Below are positions 8,002 through 16,719 of a stretch of 64,000 nucleotides of DNA, one piece after another; the first letter of the stretch is position 1, and each line of letters begins with the position of its first letter. Source of the DNA: Schleiferiaceae bacterium (GTDB taxonomy: Bacteria; Bacteroidota; Bacteroidia; Flavobacteriales; Schleiferiaceae); NCBI GenBank assembly GCA_028357285.1, contig JAOMWM010000005.1, positions 1 to 64,000 on the forward strand, written 5' to 3'. The translations under genes and the position numbers were made by a program. The notes under the pieces were generated by a model. The model saw nothing but the letters and a program-made list of their open reading frames with translations, searched no databases and was not told the origin of the DNA.

Positions 8002-8922
8002 ATGGCTTCATCCGCTGAAATGACGCAAGAAGAAAACAATTGGGGCGGTGGCTCAAGACCACTAGGCTCGCGTTACGGAAAACTAATGATGTGGTTTTTC
8101 CTTCTTTCTGATGCGTTGACCTTCTCAGGTTTTCTAACTGCATATGGTTTAATGCGCTTTAAGTTTGAAAGCACATGGCCTATTGCTGAAAACGTTTTTA
8201 CTCACTTCCCGGGTCTTGAAGGTGATCAACCTTTATTGTATGTTGCATTGATGACATTCATTTTGATCATGTCTTCCGTGACTATGGTATTGGCCGTTAA
8301 TGCGGGTGAAAAGATGAATCGCAAGGCAGTGACAAATTGGATGTTGTGGACTATTGTCGGAGGTTTTATTTTCGTTGGTTCCCAAGCTTGGGAATGGTAT
8401 CACTTCATTATAGGTGACAGCGGTGCCGTTGAAACGGCCCGTCAAGAAATCCTCCACATTTACAATGAGGAGGGCGAACGTTTAAGTTTTAGTCAGGTAA
8501 TTCATGGTATGGAAGAAGGTCATGCCTCCAATCACGGTGAGACCTTTACTAAAACCGAGGTTCTTTCTGCTATGAAGTCAAATGAAAGTATGTACTTAAT
8601 GGAGCCTGGTAAGGCGGGTACAGCGTTTACTCATGAAACGTCTGTTGCGTTACTTGAAGCGGGCGATGTTGTTCAAGGTGCAAACATGATTCATAACGAA
8701 TATGGACAGAAGCAATTCGCTAATTTCTTCTTTTTCATTACTGGTTTTCACGGATTTCACGTATTCTCAGGAGTAGTGATCAACTTCATTATTTTCTACA
8801 ACGTACTGTTGGGAACATATGAGCGTCGTGGCCACTACCGTATGGTTGAAAAGGTTGGTTTGTACTGGCACTTCGTTGACCTTGTTTGGGTATTCGTATT
8901 CACATTCTTCTATCTCGTCTAA
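8002..8922 (+). CDS. Cytochrome c oxidase subunit III (long form with extramembrane insert)
   Basis: This 306-residue protein carries the canonical subunit III motifs near its end (FHGFHVFSG and YWHFVDLVWVFVF) and about five helices. Between the third and fourth helices (roughly residues 140-230) is a hydrophilic, Glu/His-rich insert of about 90 residues (including HIYNEEGERLSF and EEGHASNHGE) that canonical subunit III lacks. Its position implies a loop outside the membrane. The gene is 30 bases after the short subunit III and 12 bases before the subunit IV gene. Confidence 0.93.
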   Translation: MASSAEMTQEENNWGGGSRPLGSRYGKLMMWFFLLSDALTFSGFLTAYGLMRFKFESTWPIAENVFTHFPGLEGDQPLLYVALMTFILIMSSVTMVLAVNAGEKMNRKAVTNWMLWTIVGGFIFVGSQAWEWYHFIIGDSGAVETARQEILHIYNEEGERLSFSQVIHGMEEGHASNHGETFTKTEVLSAMKSNESMYLMEPGKAGTAFTHETSVALLEAGDVVQGANMIHNEYGQKQFANFFFFITGFHGFHVFSGVVINFIIFYNVLLGTYERRGHYRMVEKVGLYWHFVDLVWVFVFTFFYLV

Positions 8923-8934
8923 AACGTATTTATC

Positions 8935-9243
8935 ATGTCAGATCAAAATGGAACTTGGTGGATTTGGAAAGTATTCTGGATCCTATTAGTGATAACAGGA
9001 GTTGAAGTTGCTCTAGGTATTATAAAGCCGGAGTTTATGTTGACTCAAGTTATCGGTACATCAATATTGAACATCTTGTTCATCGTACTTACCCTTGTCA
9101 AAGCAGCTTACATTGTGCAGATTTTTATGCACGTGAAATTTGAAAAGAAAGGACTGAAATATGCCCTTTACCTACCGACCTTGATTTTAATCCCATACTT
9201 GACGTTTATCCTTCTTACTGAAGGTTCATACTTGTTCAGATAA
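8935..9243 (+). CDS. Cytochrome c oxidase subunit IV family protein
   Basis: A small 102-residue membrane protein with three helices (about residues 10-28, 37-62 and 75-96). The central AAYIVQIFMHVKFEKK segment is typical of bacterial subunit IV (COX4_pro type), a small non-catalytic subunit that helps assemble the oxidase. It overlaps the following SCO gene by one base (TAATG), showing tight coupling. Confidence 0.9.
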   Translation: MSDQNGTWWIWKVFWILLVITGVEVALGIIKPEFMLTQVIGTSILNILFIVLTLVKAAYIVQIFMHVKFEKKGLKYALYLPTLILIPYLTFILLTEGSYLFR

Positions 9244-9962
9244 TGATTAATAAATCCTTCTTTAATCGGGCAGTGCTAATCGCAGTATTAGTACTGCCCG
9301 CTTTGCTTTATCTGTTTTTCGTTTACGGGCAAAACGAGGTGTTTTTTCAAACCCTGAAGTATGTTGGTCCAAAGACTGTAGTGACTACACAAGCTGGGGT
9401 AGATACGGCGTATTATGAGATTCCTGAATTCACGCTGCAAGGAACGGAGGGTGATGCCGTGACAAATGAGACGATGGATTCAACCATTTATGTGTTGAGT
9501 TTCTTTTTCGCTACTTGTCCGACCATTTGTCCTGCGATGAATTTTCATCTGAATGAAGTAGAGCGCCGATTTAAGGGCTATCCTGAATTTGAAATGGTCA
9601 GCATCACGGTAGATCCCGAAAAGGACACTTCAGAAAAACTAGCGCAGTACCAAAAGGTGAATAATTACAATGCCAGTAAATGGCGCTTCCTAACCGGCGA
9701 AAAGGAGCACATTTATTCCCTTGCGAAAGGGGTGTATTTAAATGCTTTCGAAGATCAAACGGCTGAGGGCGGCTTCTTGCACAGTACAAGTGCGATTTTG
9801 ATCGATTGGAATGGAAATATTCGCAGTCGTATTGACGATAACGGGAACATTGTAGGCTCTTATGACGTTTTAGACGTAACACAGCTCAATGATCTTGAAG
9901 AAGACATAAAAGTGCTTATAGCAGAGTACGAACGTGAAAAACACAATAAATTAGATGAGTAA
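9243..9962 (+). CDS. SCO1/SenC/PrrC copper chaperone
   Basis: The 239-residue protein has an N-terminal membrane anchor (about residues 8-28) and a thioredoxin-like domain exposed to the periplasm. The copper/redox site is clear: Cys92 and Cys96 in FATCPTICPAM, with the third ligand His180 in FLHSTSAILID. SCO proteins deliver copper to the Cu-A centre of cytochrome oxidase subunit II or keep its cysteines reduced. Its place directly after the oxidase subunits fits this role. It overlaps the DUF420 gene by eight bases. Confidence 0.95.
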   Translation: MINKSFFNRAVLIAVLVLPALLYLFFVYGQNEVFFQTLKYVGPKTVVTTQAGVDTAYYEIPEFTLQGTEGDAVTNETMDSTIYVLSFFFATCPTICPAMNFHLNEVERRFKGYPEFEMVSITVDPEKDTSEKLAQYQKVNNYNASKWRFLTGEKEHIYSLAKGVYLNAFEDQTAEGGFLHSTSAILIDWNGNIRSRIDDNGNIVGSYDVLDVTQLNDLEEDIKVLIAEYEREKHNKLDE

Positions 9963-10503
9963 TTCGACTGACGATAAGAAAATCATTCGTGTGATATACG
10001 CGCTAAGCGTTATCATCCCTGTAGCAGTAGCTCTTTTAATGATACTGCCAGCAGAGTGGAAGGAAGGACTAGGCATTAGCGAAAACAGTGCGGTGAGTTC
10101 ATTTCCATTTTTACACGCAGTTTTAAATGGTGCAACCTTTGTCTGCCTAGTGGCTGCAGGATTTGCCATAAAGAATAAAAAGATAACCATCCACAAGACA
10201 TTCATGCTCACTGCATTTGTTTTAAGCAGCTTGTTTTTGATTTCGTACGTTATTTATCATTTGACCCACCCCAGCGCTAAGTTTGGTGGTGAAGGAGTGG
10301 TGCGCTCTGTGTACTTCTTCATATTGATTTCACACATTTTGCTGAGTGTCCCTGTTATTCCGCTTGCGCTTTTGAGTATTTACAGGGGATGGACAAACGA
10401 TATTGCAAAGCACAAACGCATTGTGAAATTTGCTTATCCTGTATGGTTGTACGTAGCATCTACAGGTGTAATGGTTTACCTATTCATGCAACCCTACTAC
10501 TGA
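9955..10503 (+). CDS. DUF420 membrane protein
   Basis: This 182-residue protein has five predicted helices with conserved histidines at helix ends (FPFLHAVLNG, HKTFM and ILISHILLSVPVIPL). This pattern matches the DUF420 (YozB-like) family, whose members recur beside SCO and oxidase genes and are presumed to help oxidase assembly; the molecular role is unknown. The start overlaps the SCO stop by eight bases and the stop overlaps the next gene by one base. Confidence 0.88.
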   Translation: MSNSTDDKKIIRVIYALSVIIPVAVALLMILPAEWKEGLGISENSAVSSFPFLHAVLNGATFVCLVAAGFAIKNKKITIHKTFMLTAFVLSSLFLISYVIYHLTHPSAKFGGEGVVRSVYFFILISHILLSVPVIPLALLSIYRGWTNDIAKHKRIVKFAYPVWLYVASTGVMVYLFMQPYY

Positions 10504-10715
10504 TGCGAAAACTAGCCCTTCTAAGTATATTCTTATTGAGCACGACCGTTGGTTTTGCGCAATGTTCCATGTGTAAAGCGGTAGCAGAAACTGCCGATGG
10601 CGGTGGTTTTGGTGCCGGGTTGAATTATGGAATTGTCTATCTTATGATTTTCCCTTATCTCATTATTGGGGGAATTGCATACAAGATTTACAAGAATAAG
10701 AAAGCCTACAAATAA
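10503..10715 (+). CDS. Small CSMC-motif membrane protein at the end of the oxidase operon
   Basis: This 70-residue protein begins at the ATG overlapping the DUF420 stop by one base (TGATG); a longer upstream frame is only a shadow of DUF420. It has a signal peptide-like segment (residues 1-19, ending VGFAQ), then Cys-Ser-Met-Cys immediately after the predicted cleavage site, a Gly-rich linker, one membrane helix (about residues 42-60) and a Lys-rich tail. The Cys-x-Met-Cys cluster on the periplasmic face resembles a copper- or heme-handling site. I know of no characterised homologue; a role in oxidase metallation is inferred from context only. Confidence 0.8.
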   Translation: MRKLALLSIFLLSTTVGFAQCSMCKAVAETADGGGFGAGLNYGIVYLMIFPYLIIGGIAYKIYKNKKAYK

Positions 10716-10745
10716 TGTATCTTGGGGTACCTTAACCCTAATGAT

Positions 10746-12194
10746 ATGCGTTTACAATTTTCACATATATTCTTTTCTCTAGGAGCACTGTTTGCGGTGT
10801 CTGGTGGTGTTTCAGCTCAAGAAAGTTGGTCGCTTGGTGCGTGTATTGAATACGCGAAAGAGTACAATCTAGATATTCAGAAAGGACGAAATGGATTGTT
10901 GCTAGCAGAGGTGGACGAGCAGCAAAGTGAATTGGCATTCTTGCCTTCCTTGAATCTTAATGGTGGATACTACTGGAACTTCGGTTTAACCATTGATCCG
11001 ATTACAAACACTAGGCAGCCGGGCTCTCGTCAAACGCTGGGAACCACAGCGTCTAGTAATTGGGTGTTGTTAAATGGCGGTCGAAATTTATACCAATTGC
11101 AGCAAGCGCGCATGAATTCAATGGCCTCTTTGTACCAGTTGCAGGAGCTTTCGAATAACGTCTTCCTGAATATTGCATCATCCTATTTACAGATTTTAGT
11201 GAATGTGCAGTTGCTTGAGGTTGCAAAAGGCCAATTAGATGCTTCTACACAAAGTTTGAAGCGAACAGAAATTTTGTTTGAAAACGGTGCGCTTTCTAAA
11301 GACAACTATCTTCAGAGTGTTGCACAAGTCAGCAGCGACCAGGGTAATGTGACCAGTGCGCAAAATGCGGTAGTACTCAGTAAGTTGATGTTGTATCAAA
11401 TGTTGCAATTGGAAGAGGATTTCGAGTCTTTTCAGATTGTTACTCCGGAAGTAGATTTGACGGCAAGCGCGATGTCGGGTTATCACAGCGAAGGGTTAGT
11501 AGAAGATGCAGTTGGGAAACAGCCTGGTGTGAAATTGGCGGATGCGAATGTGAACCGCGCGAAATATGGAGTGAAATTGGCCCAGAGCGGTCGCTATCCC
11601 TCGTTATCATTTTCGGCCCAATTGAATTCCAACTATGTTCAAGGTTTACCTTATTTCACAGATTATGTTTCGCTAACGACCTACACGTTAGTGGAAAATC
11701 CTTTAACCGGGTCTATTGAGCAGGTGCCATCAACCATAAATGTACCGGATCCCGCAAGTGCGGAAAAATATACGATTACGAACCAGCTTCAAGACAACTG
11801 GAACCAATTCTTAGGAGTGGGCGTTCAGATACCTATATTCAATGCTGGTCAGACGCATTCGGCAGTACAGCGTGCAAAAATTCAGCTCGATAATGCAACT
11901 ATTGATGCATTGCAAACGGAAGTGAATGTTCGTCAAACAATGGAGCGCGCCTATTTAGATGCAAAAGGAGCGCTCGCCCTTTACGAGGCTTCTCAAGCCT
12001 CGGCTAAAGCCTCAGAACTGGCGCTTGGCAATGCACAACTAAACTTCGACACAGGGGTCATTAGTGCCTTTGATCTGAGCCTAAGTAAAAATCAATACCT
12101 CGCAGCGAAAAGTCGCGAGATACAATCAAAATTCGATTACTTATTTAAAGTAAAAGTGCTCGAATTCTACCTATTTAATCAAATCACCTTATAA
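10746..12194 (+). CDS. TolC-family outer-membrane efflux protein
   Basis: The 482-residue protein starts with a signal peptide (residues 1-24, ending GVSAQ) and has the long heptad-rich helices and duplicated structure of TolC-type trimeric channels (for example the segments around SLGACIEYAKEYNLDIQ and GVISAFDLSLSKNQYL). It would form the outer-membrane exit duct of a tripartite pump or type I secretion system. The ATG at 10746 is preferred over a TTG at 10722 because it begins a proper signal peptide. An HlyD-type adaptor follows after ten bases, but no pump gene comes next. Confidence 0.92.
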   Translation: MRLQFSHIFFSLGALFAVSGGVSAQESWSLGACIEYAKEYNLDIQKGRNGLLLAEVDEQQSELAFLPSLNLNGGYYWNFGLTIDPITNTRQPGSRQTLGTTASSNWVLLNGGRNLYQLQQARMNSMASLYQLQELSNNVFLNIASSYLQILVNVQLLEVAKGQLDASTQSLKRTEILFENGALSKDNYLQSVAQVSSDQGNVTSAQNAVVLSKLMLYQMLQLEEDFESFQIVTPEVDLTASAMSGYHSEGLVEDAVGKQPGVKLADANVNRAKYGVKLAQSGRYPSLSFSAQLNSNYVQGLPYFTDYVSLTTYTLVENPLTGSIEQVPSTINVPDPASAEKYTITNQLQDNWNQFLGVGVQIPIFNAGQTHSAVQRAKIQLDNATIDALQTEVNVRQTMERAYLDAKGALALYEASQASAKASELALGNAQLNFDTGVISAFDLSLSKNQYLAAKSREIQSKFDYLFKVKVLEFYLFNQITL

Positions 12195-12204
12195 CCTCCA
12201 GGCC

Positions 12205-13458
12205 ATGAAACTGAATTTAAAAATTGTTATACCCATTGCCGTCGTTGTTGTTGGTTCCTTAGTTGTTGCTAAGAAAAAGGGCTGGATTGGCGCTAGTACA
12301 GATACCGTTACCGTTGAAACTGGATATGCGCACCGTCGCACAGTTGTGGAGTCCGTTACTGCTAGTGGGAAGATTCAACCGGAGGTAGAGGTAAAAATGA
12401 GTCCTGAGGTTAGTGGTGAAATTATTGAAGTAAATGTCGTCGATGGACAGCAAGTCAGTGAAGGCGATGTTTTGGTAAAGATTAATCCAGACTTATACGA
12501 AAGTGCCATCACACGTGCACGTGCTGCGGTGAACAGTGCGAAAGCGGGCTTGGCTCAAAGTAGCGTGGCGCTGGATGAGGCTAAAAAGTTATGGGCAAGA
12601 AATAAGGTGCTTTTTGAGAAGGGCGCTATTTCTGAGCAAGAATACGACGCAGCACAGCGCGCCATTTCGGTTGCAGAGTTGCAAGAGGAGAGCGCTAAAT
12701 ACCAATTGCAAAGTGCAGAGGCCAATCTAGATGAAGCGTATAAAAACTTAAAGCGTACCACTATTATTGCACCTATTGACGGCACGGTAACACAATTGGA
12801 CGTTGAGTTGGGCGAGCGTGTGGTAGGAACAGCGACCATGACAGGTACTGAGATGTTGCGCATTGCAGATCTAAATACGATGGAGGTTTTGGTTGAGGTC
12901 AACGAGAATGACATTGTGAAGATTACAAAAGGAGATACCGCCCTAATTGAGGTAGATGCATTCTTAGGAAATTCGTTTAGAGGGGTGGTGAGTGAAATCG
13001 CAAATAGTGCAAAATTGGCTATGGGTGCTTCGCCAGATCAAGTGACCAATTTCGAAGTAAAAATCCGAATGATCAACAGCAGTTTTGCTTCATTGGAACC
13101 TAACTACGGTAAGAATCCCTTCCGTCCAGGTATGACGGCCACTGTTGAAATCATTACGAATAAGATGCGCGATGCACTAGTAGTGCCCATCCAGGCCGTC
13201 ACGGTTCGTTCGGACACTTCTTCAAATGCCGTCTCATACGAACGCGTTCTTAGTGAGGACGTTGACGAGAGCTTTGAGGTCGTCTTTACTCCGGACGGTA
13301 TGAAAGCGGGATTGCTTGTTGTCGAATCGGGAATTCAAGACGATGAATTCATCATCGTTTCAGGGGTAGAAGACAGTACTGCCGTGATTACCGGACCGTA
13401 CAGTGCAGTGAGCCGAAATCTAAAGCGCGGCGCGCGCATCTCCACAGACAAAAAATAA
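12205..13458 (+). CDS. HlyD/MacA-type periplasmic adaptor (membrane fusion protein)
   Basis: This 417-residue adaptor has an N-terminal membrane anchor (about residues 5-22), a split lipoyl domain (VSGEIIEVNVVDGQQVSEGD and PIDGTVTQLDVELGERV), an alpha-helical hairpin between them (about residues 100-180, with the typical EKGAISEQEYDAA turn) and a beta-barrel domain. It bridges an inner-membrane pump and the TolC-like channel encoded just upstream. The MacA-like layout would predict an ABC permease partner, but the next gene is tsaB, so the pump must be encoded elsewhere. Confidence 0.92.
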   Translation: MKLNLKIVIPIAVVVVGSLVVAKKKGWIGASTDTVTVETGYAHRRTVVESVTASGKIQPEVEVKMSPEVSGEIIEVNVVDGQQVSEGDVLVKINPDLYESAITRARAAVNSAKAGLAQSSVALDEAKKLWARNKVLFEKGAISEQEYDAAQRAISVAELQEESAKYQLQSAEANLDEAYKNLKRTTIIAPIDGTVTQLDVELGERVVGTATMTGTEMLRIADLNTMEVLVEVNENDIVKITKGDTALIEVDAFLGNSFRGVVSEIANSAKLAMGASPDQVTNFEVKIRMINSSFASLEPNYGKNPFRPGMTATVEIITNKMRDALVVPIQAVTVRSDTSSNAVSYERVLSEDVDESFEVVFTPDGMKAGLLVVESGIQDDEFIIVSGVEDSTAVITGPYSAVSRNLKRGARISTDKK

Positions 13459-13460
13459 GT

Positions 13461-14135
13461 GTGTTACTCTGCATAGAAACAGCAACTAAAAATTGCAGCA
13501 TAGCTCTTTGGGACGGCCAGCAAATGGTTGCAACACGAGCGGAAAGGGGCGACCGCTTTATTCATGGGGAACGCTTGCATGTGCTGATCAAAGAACTACT
13601 TGAAGAACATTCGGTCAGTTTTAAGGTGTTAACTGGTATTTGCGTAGGCAAAGGACCTGGTTCATATACCGGTTTACGAATTGGTGTAAGTACCGCTAAA
13701 GGTTTGTGTTTTGCCTCAGGTATTCCATTGTATAGTTCACCCACTTTAGGATGTTTTGATTTCTCCAACTGCACTACTCCGTTTGTGATTACCGTTCTAG
13801 ATGCACGCCGAGATGAGGTTTATGCTCAAGTTTGGCGTTTGGGCGAGGAAGGATTGACACCAGAGGGAGCCGTAGAAGCGGTGATTATCACAGACGATAG
13901 CTGGAAATCCTTACAAAATGAAAATGTGACCATAATAGGCGAAGGCGTAGAAAAAATGGGCCAATTCATGACTCAAATCCCCGAGAGCTGGCAACTGCAA
14001 GCGGACTCTGATCCCGACGCGAAATATATGGGACAGCACCTATCTGTCCTTCCTGTTGCCGAAGATGTGGCCTATTTTGAGCCGTACTACCTCAAAGATT
14101 TTGTTGCGGAAAAATCGAAAAAGAAATTCTTTTAG
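13461..14135 (+). CDS. tsaB: tRNA threonylcarbamoyladenosine biosynthesis protein TsaB
   Basis: The 224-residue ASKHA-fold protein begins MLLCIETATKNCSIAL and contains KGPGSYTGLRIGVSTAKGL, both hallmarks of TsaB. With TsaD and TsaE it transfers the threonylcarbamoyl group to A37 of ANN-decoding tRNAs. It uses GTG as start two bases after the adaptor stop; no ATG fits the conserved N-terminus. Its stop overlaps the stop of the convergent tag gene by four bases. Confidence 0.95.
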   Translation: MLLCIETATKNCSIALWDGQQMVATRAERGDRFIHGERLHVLIKELLEEHSVSFKVLTGICVGKGPGSYTGLRIGVSTAKGLCFASGIPLYSSPTLGCFDFSNCTTPFVITVLDARRDEVYAQVWRLGEEGLTPEGAVEAVIITDDSWKSLQNENVTIIGEGVEKMGQFMTQIPESWQLQADSDPDAKYMGQHLSVLPVAEDVAYFEPYYLKDFVAEKSKKKFF

Positions 14136-14707
14136 GGCATTCCAACTTCGTAATAAGGACAGCTTGTAAGGTGGTCGTTGACCATTCCTGTAGCTTGCAT
14201 GTGAGCATAGACCACGGTGGGTCCTATGAATTTGAAGCCCAATGCCTTAAGATCTTTTGAGAGTTGAACGGCGAGATCCGTTTTTGCAGGAATCTCATTG
14301 AGCTCCTTCCAAGTATTGCGAGTGGGCATTCCGTCCACATAGGACCAGAAAAAATCTACAAGCGTCGTACCGCGAGCGTGAAGCTTTAGAACACATTGTG
14401 CATTGGTAATGGCAGCTTTAATTTTTGCTTCATGACGAATGATACGAGCGTTTTGGAGCGCATCCTTGATTTCCTTTTCTCTCATGTTTGCCACTCTTGC
14501 AATTTCGAACTGATGAAAGACGGTTCGAAAAGCTTCACGTTTCTTTAAAACGGTGATCCAGCTTAAGCCTGCCTGAAAGGTTTCAAGCAAGAGGAATTCG
14601 AACATTTTCTGTTCATCGCGCACCGGGCGACCCCATTCAAGGTCGTGGTAGTTTTCGTATAATTCACTGCCCTTACACCAGCCGCAGCGCTCTTTTAGGC
14701 GTTCCAT
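14132..14707 (-). CDS. tag: DNA-3-methyladenine glycosylase I
   Basis: This 191-residue helix-hairpin-helix glycosylase removes 3-methyladenine from alkylated DNA. The zinc-binding Cys of RCGWCKG at the N-terminus and the C-terminal HLTSCPYYEV are present, as is the catalytic-pocket motif LLETFQAGLSWITVLKKR. The ATG at 14707 (MERLKERCGWC) is chosen over one at 14749 because the family usually starts close to the CGWC motif; it overlaps the upstream DUF255 gene by 13 bases, so the two are likely co-translated. Confidence 0.95.
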   Translation of the reverse strand: MERLKERCGWCKGSELYENYHDLEWGRPVRDEQKMFEFLLLETFQAGLSWITVLKKREAFRTVFHQFEIARVANMREKEIKDALQNARIIRHEAKIKAAITNAQCVLKLHARGTTLVDFFWSYVDGMPTRNTWKELNEIPAKTDLAVQLSKDLKALGFKFIGPTVVYAHMQATGMVNDHLTSCPYYEVGMP

Positions 14708-16719
14708 AGCTTGAGTAGTTCGTTGAGATCTGATGTGGGCAATTGGCATGTGTTATTACTGCACAAATAATAGGTGAGCGTGTGACCCACACGTCCTTTG
14801 AAATGCGCTAGTTCGGAGGCTTCTTCGCTAAAGAGTACTAAGGTTCCAGGCTGATAATGGGTGCGTTGTAGGTCCTCTACGGCGGCCTTAGCCCCAGGTC
14901 CTGTGATCACCAACTCTTTTGCGCCGTACGCTTTCGTCAGTCCTAGATCAAGCCAATTCGAAAAATTAGGTCCGTATCTAAACACTTTGCTATGAACAGC
15001 ACGCAGGGCTAATGATGCTTGCTCTTTCCAATCGTTTTGGTCTGCGATGACCCCCAGTGATTGAAAGAAATGTGCCCACATGGAATTGGCACTTGGGATG
15101 ACATTGTCTTCGATTTCTAATTGCTTTTGCCAAGCTGCTTCGAAGGAAGGCGTATATACTCGGAAAGCTCCTTCAAACGGAAAAATGCGTTCGATACTCT
15201 TGGCGATTTCTTGAGCATGATCGAAATATATGCTGTTTCCAGTGAGTAAGAATCCTTCTAACAGTGCTTGTCCGAAGCTGCTATAGTCGTCAAGGAAACC
15301 TTCACCTTCTGCCTCCCCGTTTAAGTATTGATGGGCAATTTCGCCGTTTTGCCAAACGCTATTTATCAGTGCTTCGAGTAAGTTGGTGGCCGCTTGGTCG
15401 TATCCGTTTTCTGGCAAAGCGCGATGGGCTTCTGCAAATCCTTTGACCAGTAAAGCATTCCAACAGGTTAAGGATTTTGGATCGCGTAAAGGTTTCGGAT
15501 GGGTACTTAACCGATCTGCTGCCGCACGCGTTAATAGCTGTTGCCATTGCAGTAATAGTTCACGGGCAGTTGCAACGTCCGTGTTCAACCGTTCCGCTAA
15601 ATTTTCAATTGGCTGCGTGCGATGTAAAATATATTTTCCTTCCCAAGCGCTATGTTCTGTGATATCGAAATACCATTGAAATGCATCAAAATCTGGCAGG
15701 CCCATACCTTCTAATTCTTCAATACGCCAAGTATAGTAACCGCCTTCTTCTCTGGAATTTTCTGGAGTTGAACTGTCGGCATCTACTGCGGCTGCATATA
15801 GGCCGTTATCGAGCCGCATTTCCTTCTGCAACCAATACACGGTATTTGCTATGGTTTGTGCGTATAGTGGCGTAGAATGGTTGCGGTAGGCTTTTGCGTA
15901 TAGCCCAATTAATTGGGCATTGTCGTACAACATCTTTTCAAAGTGAGGTACTTTCCAAAATCGGTCAGTTGCATAACGCGTGAAGCCGCCGTGCACAAAA
16001 TCATAGATTCCACCCAGTGCCATTTTCTCTAAAGTATTGTGCACAAAAGACAGCGTTCTCTCGTTCCTGGACAAAATTCCATGTTGTAAAAGATAGCTGT
16101 AGTTGCTGGGCATTGGAAATTTCGGAGCGTGCGTTAATCCACCGTTCCGTTCGTCCCAGCCGCGCATCCAAGGCACTAAAACATCTTCAAAATTTGCCGC
16201 TTCGAAAATTCCTGGGGGAGCACTTTTACTCACTTTAACCATATCAGTTAATCCTTCGCGCATTTGCTCGGCATATTCTTCTATGGTCTGCGGTGATTCT
16301 TGCCACATTTGGGCGATTTGTGATAAGGCGGCCATCCAGTCGGCTTTTGAAAAATAGGTGCCGCCCCAAACCGGTGTTCCATCAGGTAGGGCAATGCAAT
16401 TCAATGGCCATCCGCCTTGACCGGTCATTAATTGGACTGCGTTCATGTATCGAGCGTCTAGATCTGGCCGCTCCTCACGGTCAATTTTGATCGACGTAAA
16501 ATGAGCATTCATTAGAGTGGCTACCTCTTCGTCTTCAAAACTTTCCTCCTCCATCACATGGCACCAATGACAACTGGAATACCCTATGGAAAGCACCAAT
16601 AGACGCTGGTCTCGAACTGCTTGTGCCAATGCGTCTGCCGACCAAAGCTGCCAATGTACAGGGTTATTGGCATGTTGCTTTAGATAAAGACTCCCGCTCT
16701 GATGCAGTTCGTTTTTCAT
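14695..16719 (-). CDS. DUF255 thioredoxin-domain protein (YyaL/SPATA20-like)
   Basis: This is a large 674-residue protein with an N-terminal thioredoxin-like domain whose redox motif reads Cys50-His-Trp-Cys53 within GYSSCHWCHVMEEESFED, followed by an (alpha/alpha)6-toroid region resembling N-acylglucosamine 2-epimerases (for example HFEKMLYDNAQLI and EEGGYYTWRIEEL). No signal peptide is visible, so it is cytoplasmic. The family is widespread but its reaction is not established. The start codon shares one base with the stop of the M20 peptidase upstream (TAATG), implying an operon M20-DUF255-tag. Confidence 0.92.
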   Translation of the reverse strand: MKNELHQSGSLYLKQHANNPVHWQLWSADALAQAVRDQRLLVLSIGYSSCHWCHVMEEESFEDEEVATLMNAHFTSIKIDREERPDLDARYMNAVQLMTGQGGWPLNCIALPDGTPVWGGTYFSKADWMAALSQIAQMWQESPQTIEEYAEQMREGLTDMVKVSKSAPPGIFEAANFEDVLVPWMRGWDERNGGLTHAPKFPMPSNYSYLLQHGILSRNERTLSFVHNTLEKMALGGIYDFVHGGFTRYATDRFWKVPHFEKMLYDNAQLIGLYAKAYRNHSTPLYAQTIANTVYWLQKEMRLDNGLYAAAVDADSSTPENSREEGGYYTWRIEELEGMGLPDFDAFQWYFDITEHSAWEGKYILHRTQPIENLAERLNTDVATARELLLQWQQLLTRAAADRLSTHPKPLRDPKSLTCWNALLVKGFAEAHRALPENGYDQAATNLLEALINSVWQNGEIAHQYLNGEAEGEGFLDDYSSFGQALLEGFLLTGNSIYFDHAQEIAKSIERIFPFEGAFRVYTPSFEAAWQKQLEIEDNVIPSANSMWAHFFQSLGVIADQNDWKEQASLALRAVHSKVFRYGPNFSNWLDLGLTKAYGAKELVITGPGAKAAVEDLQRTHYQPGTLVLFSEEASELAHFKGRVGHTLTYYLCSNNTCQLPTSDLNELLKLWNA

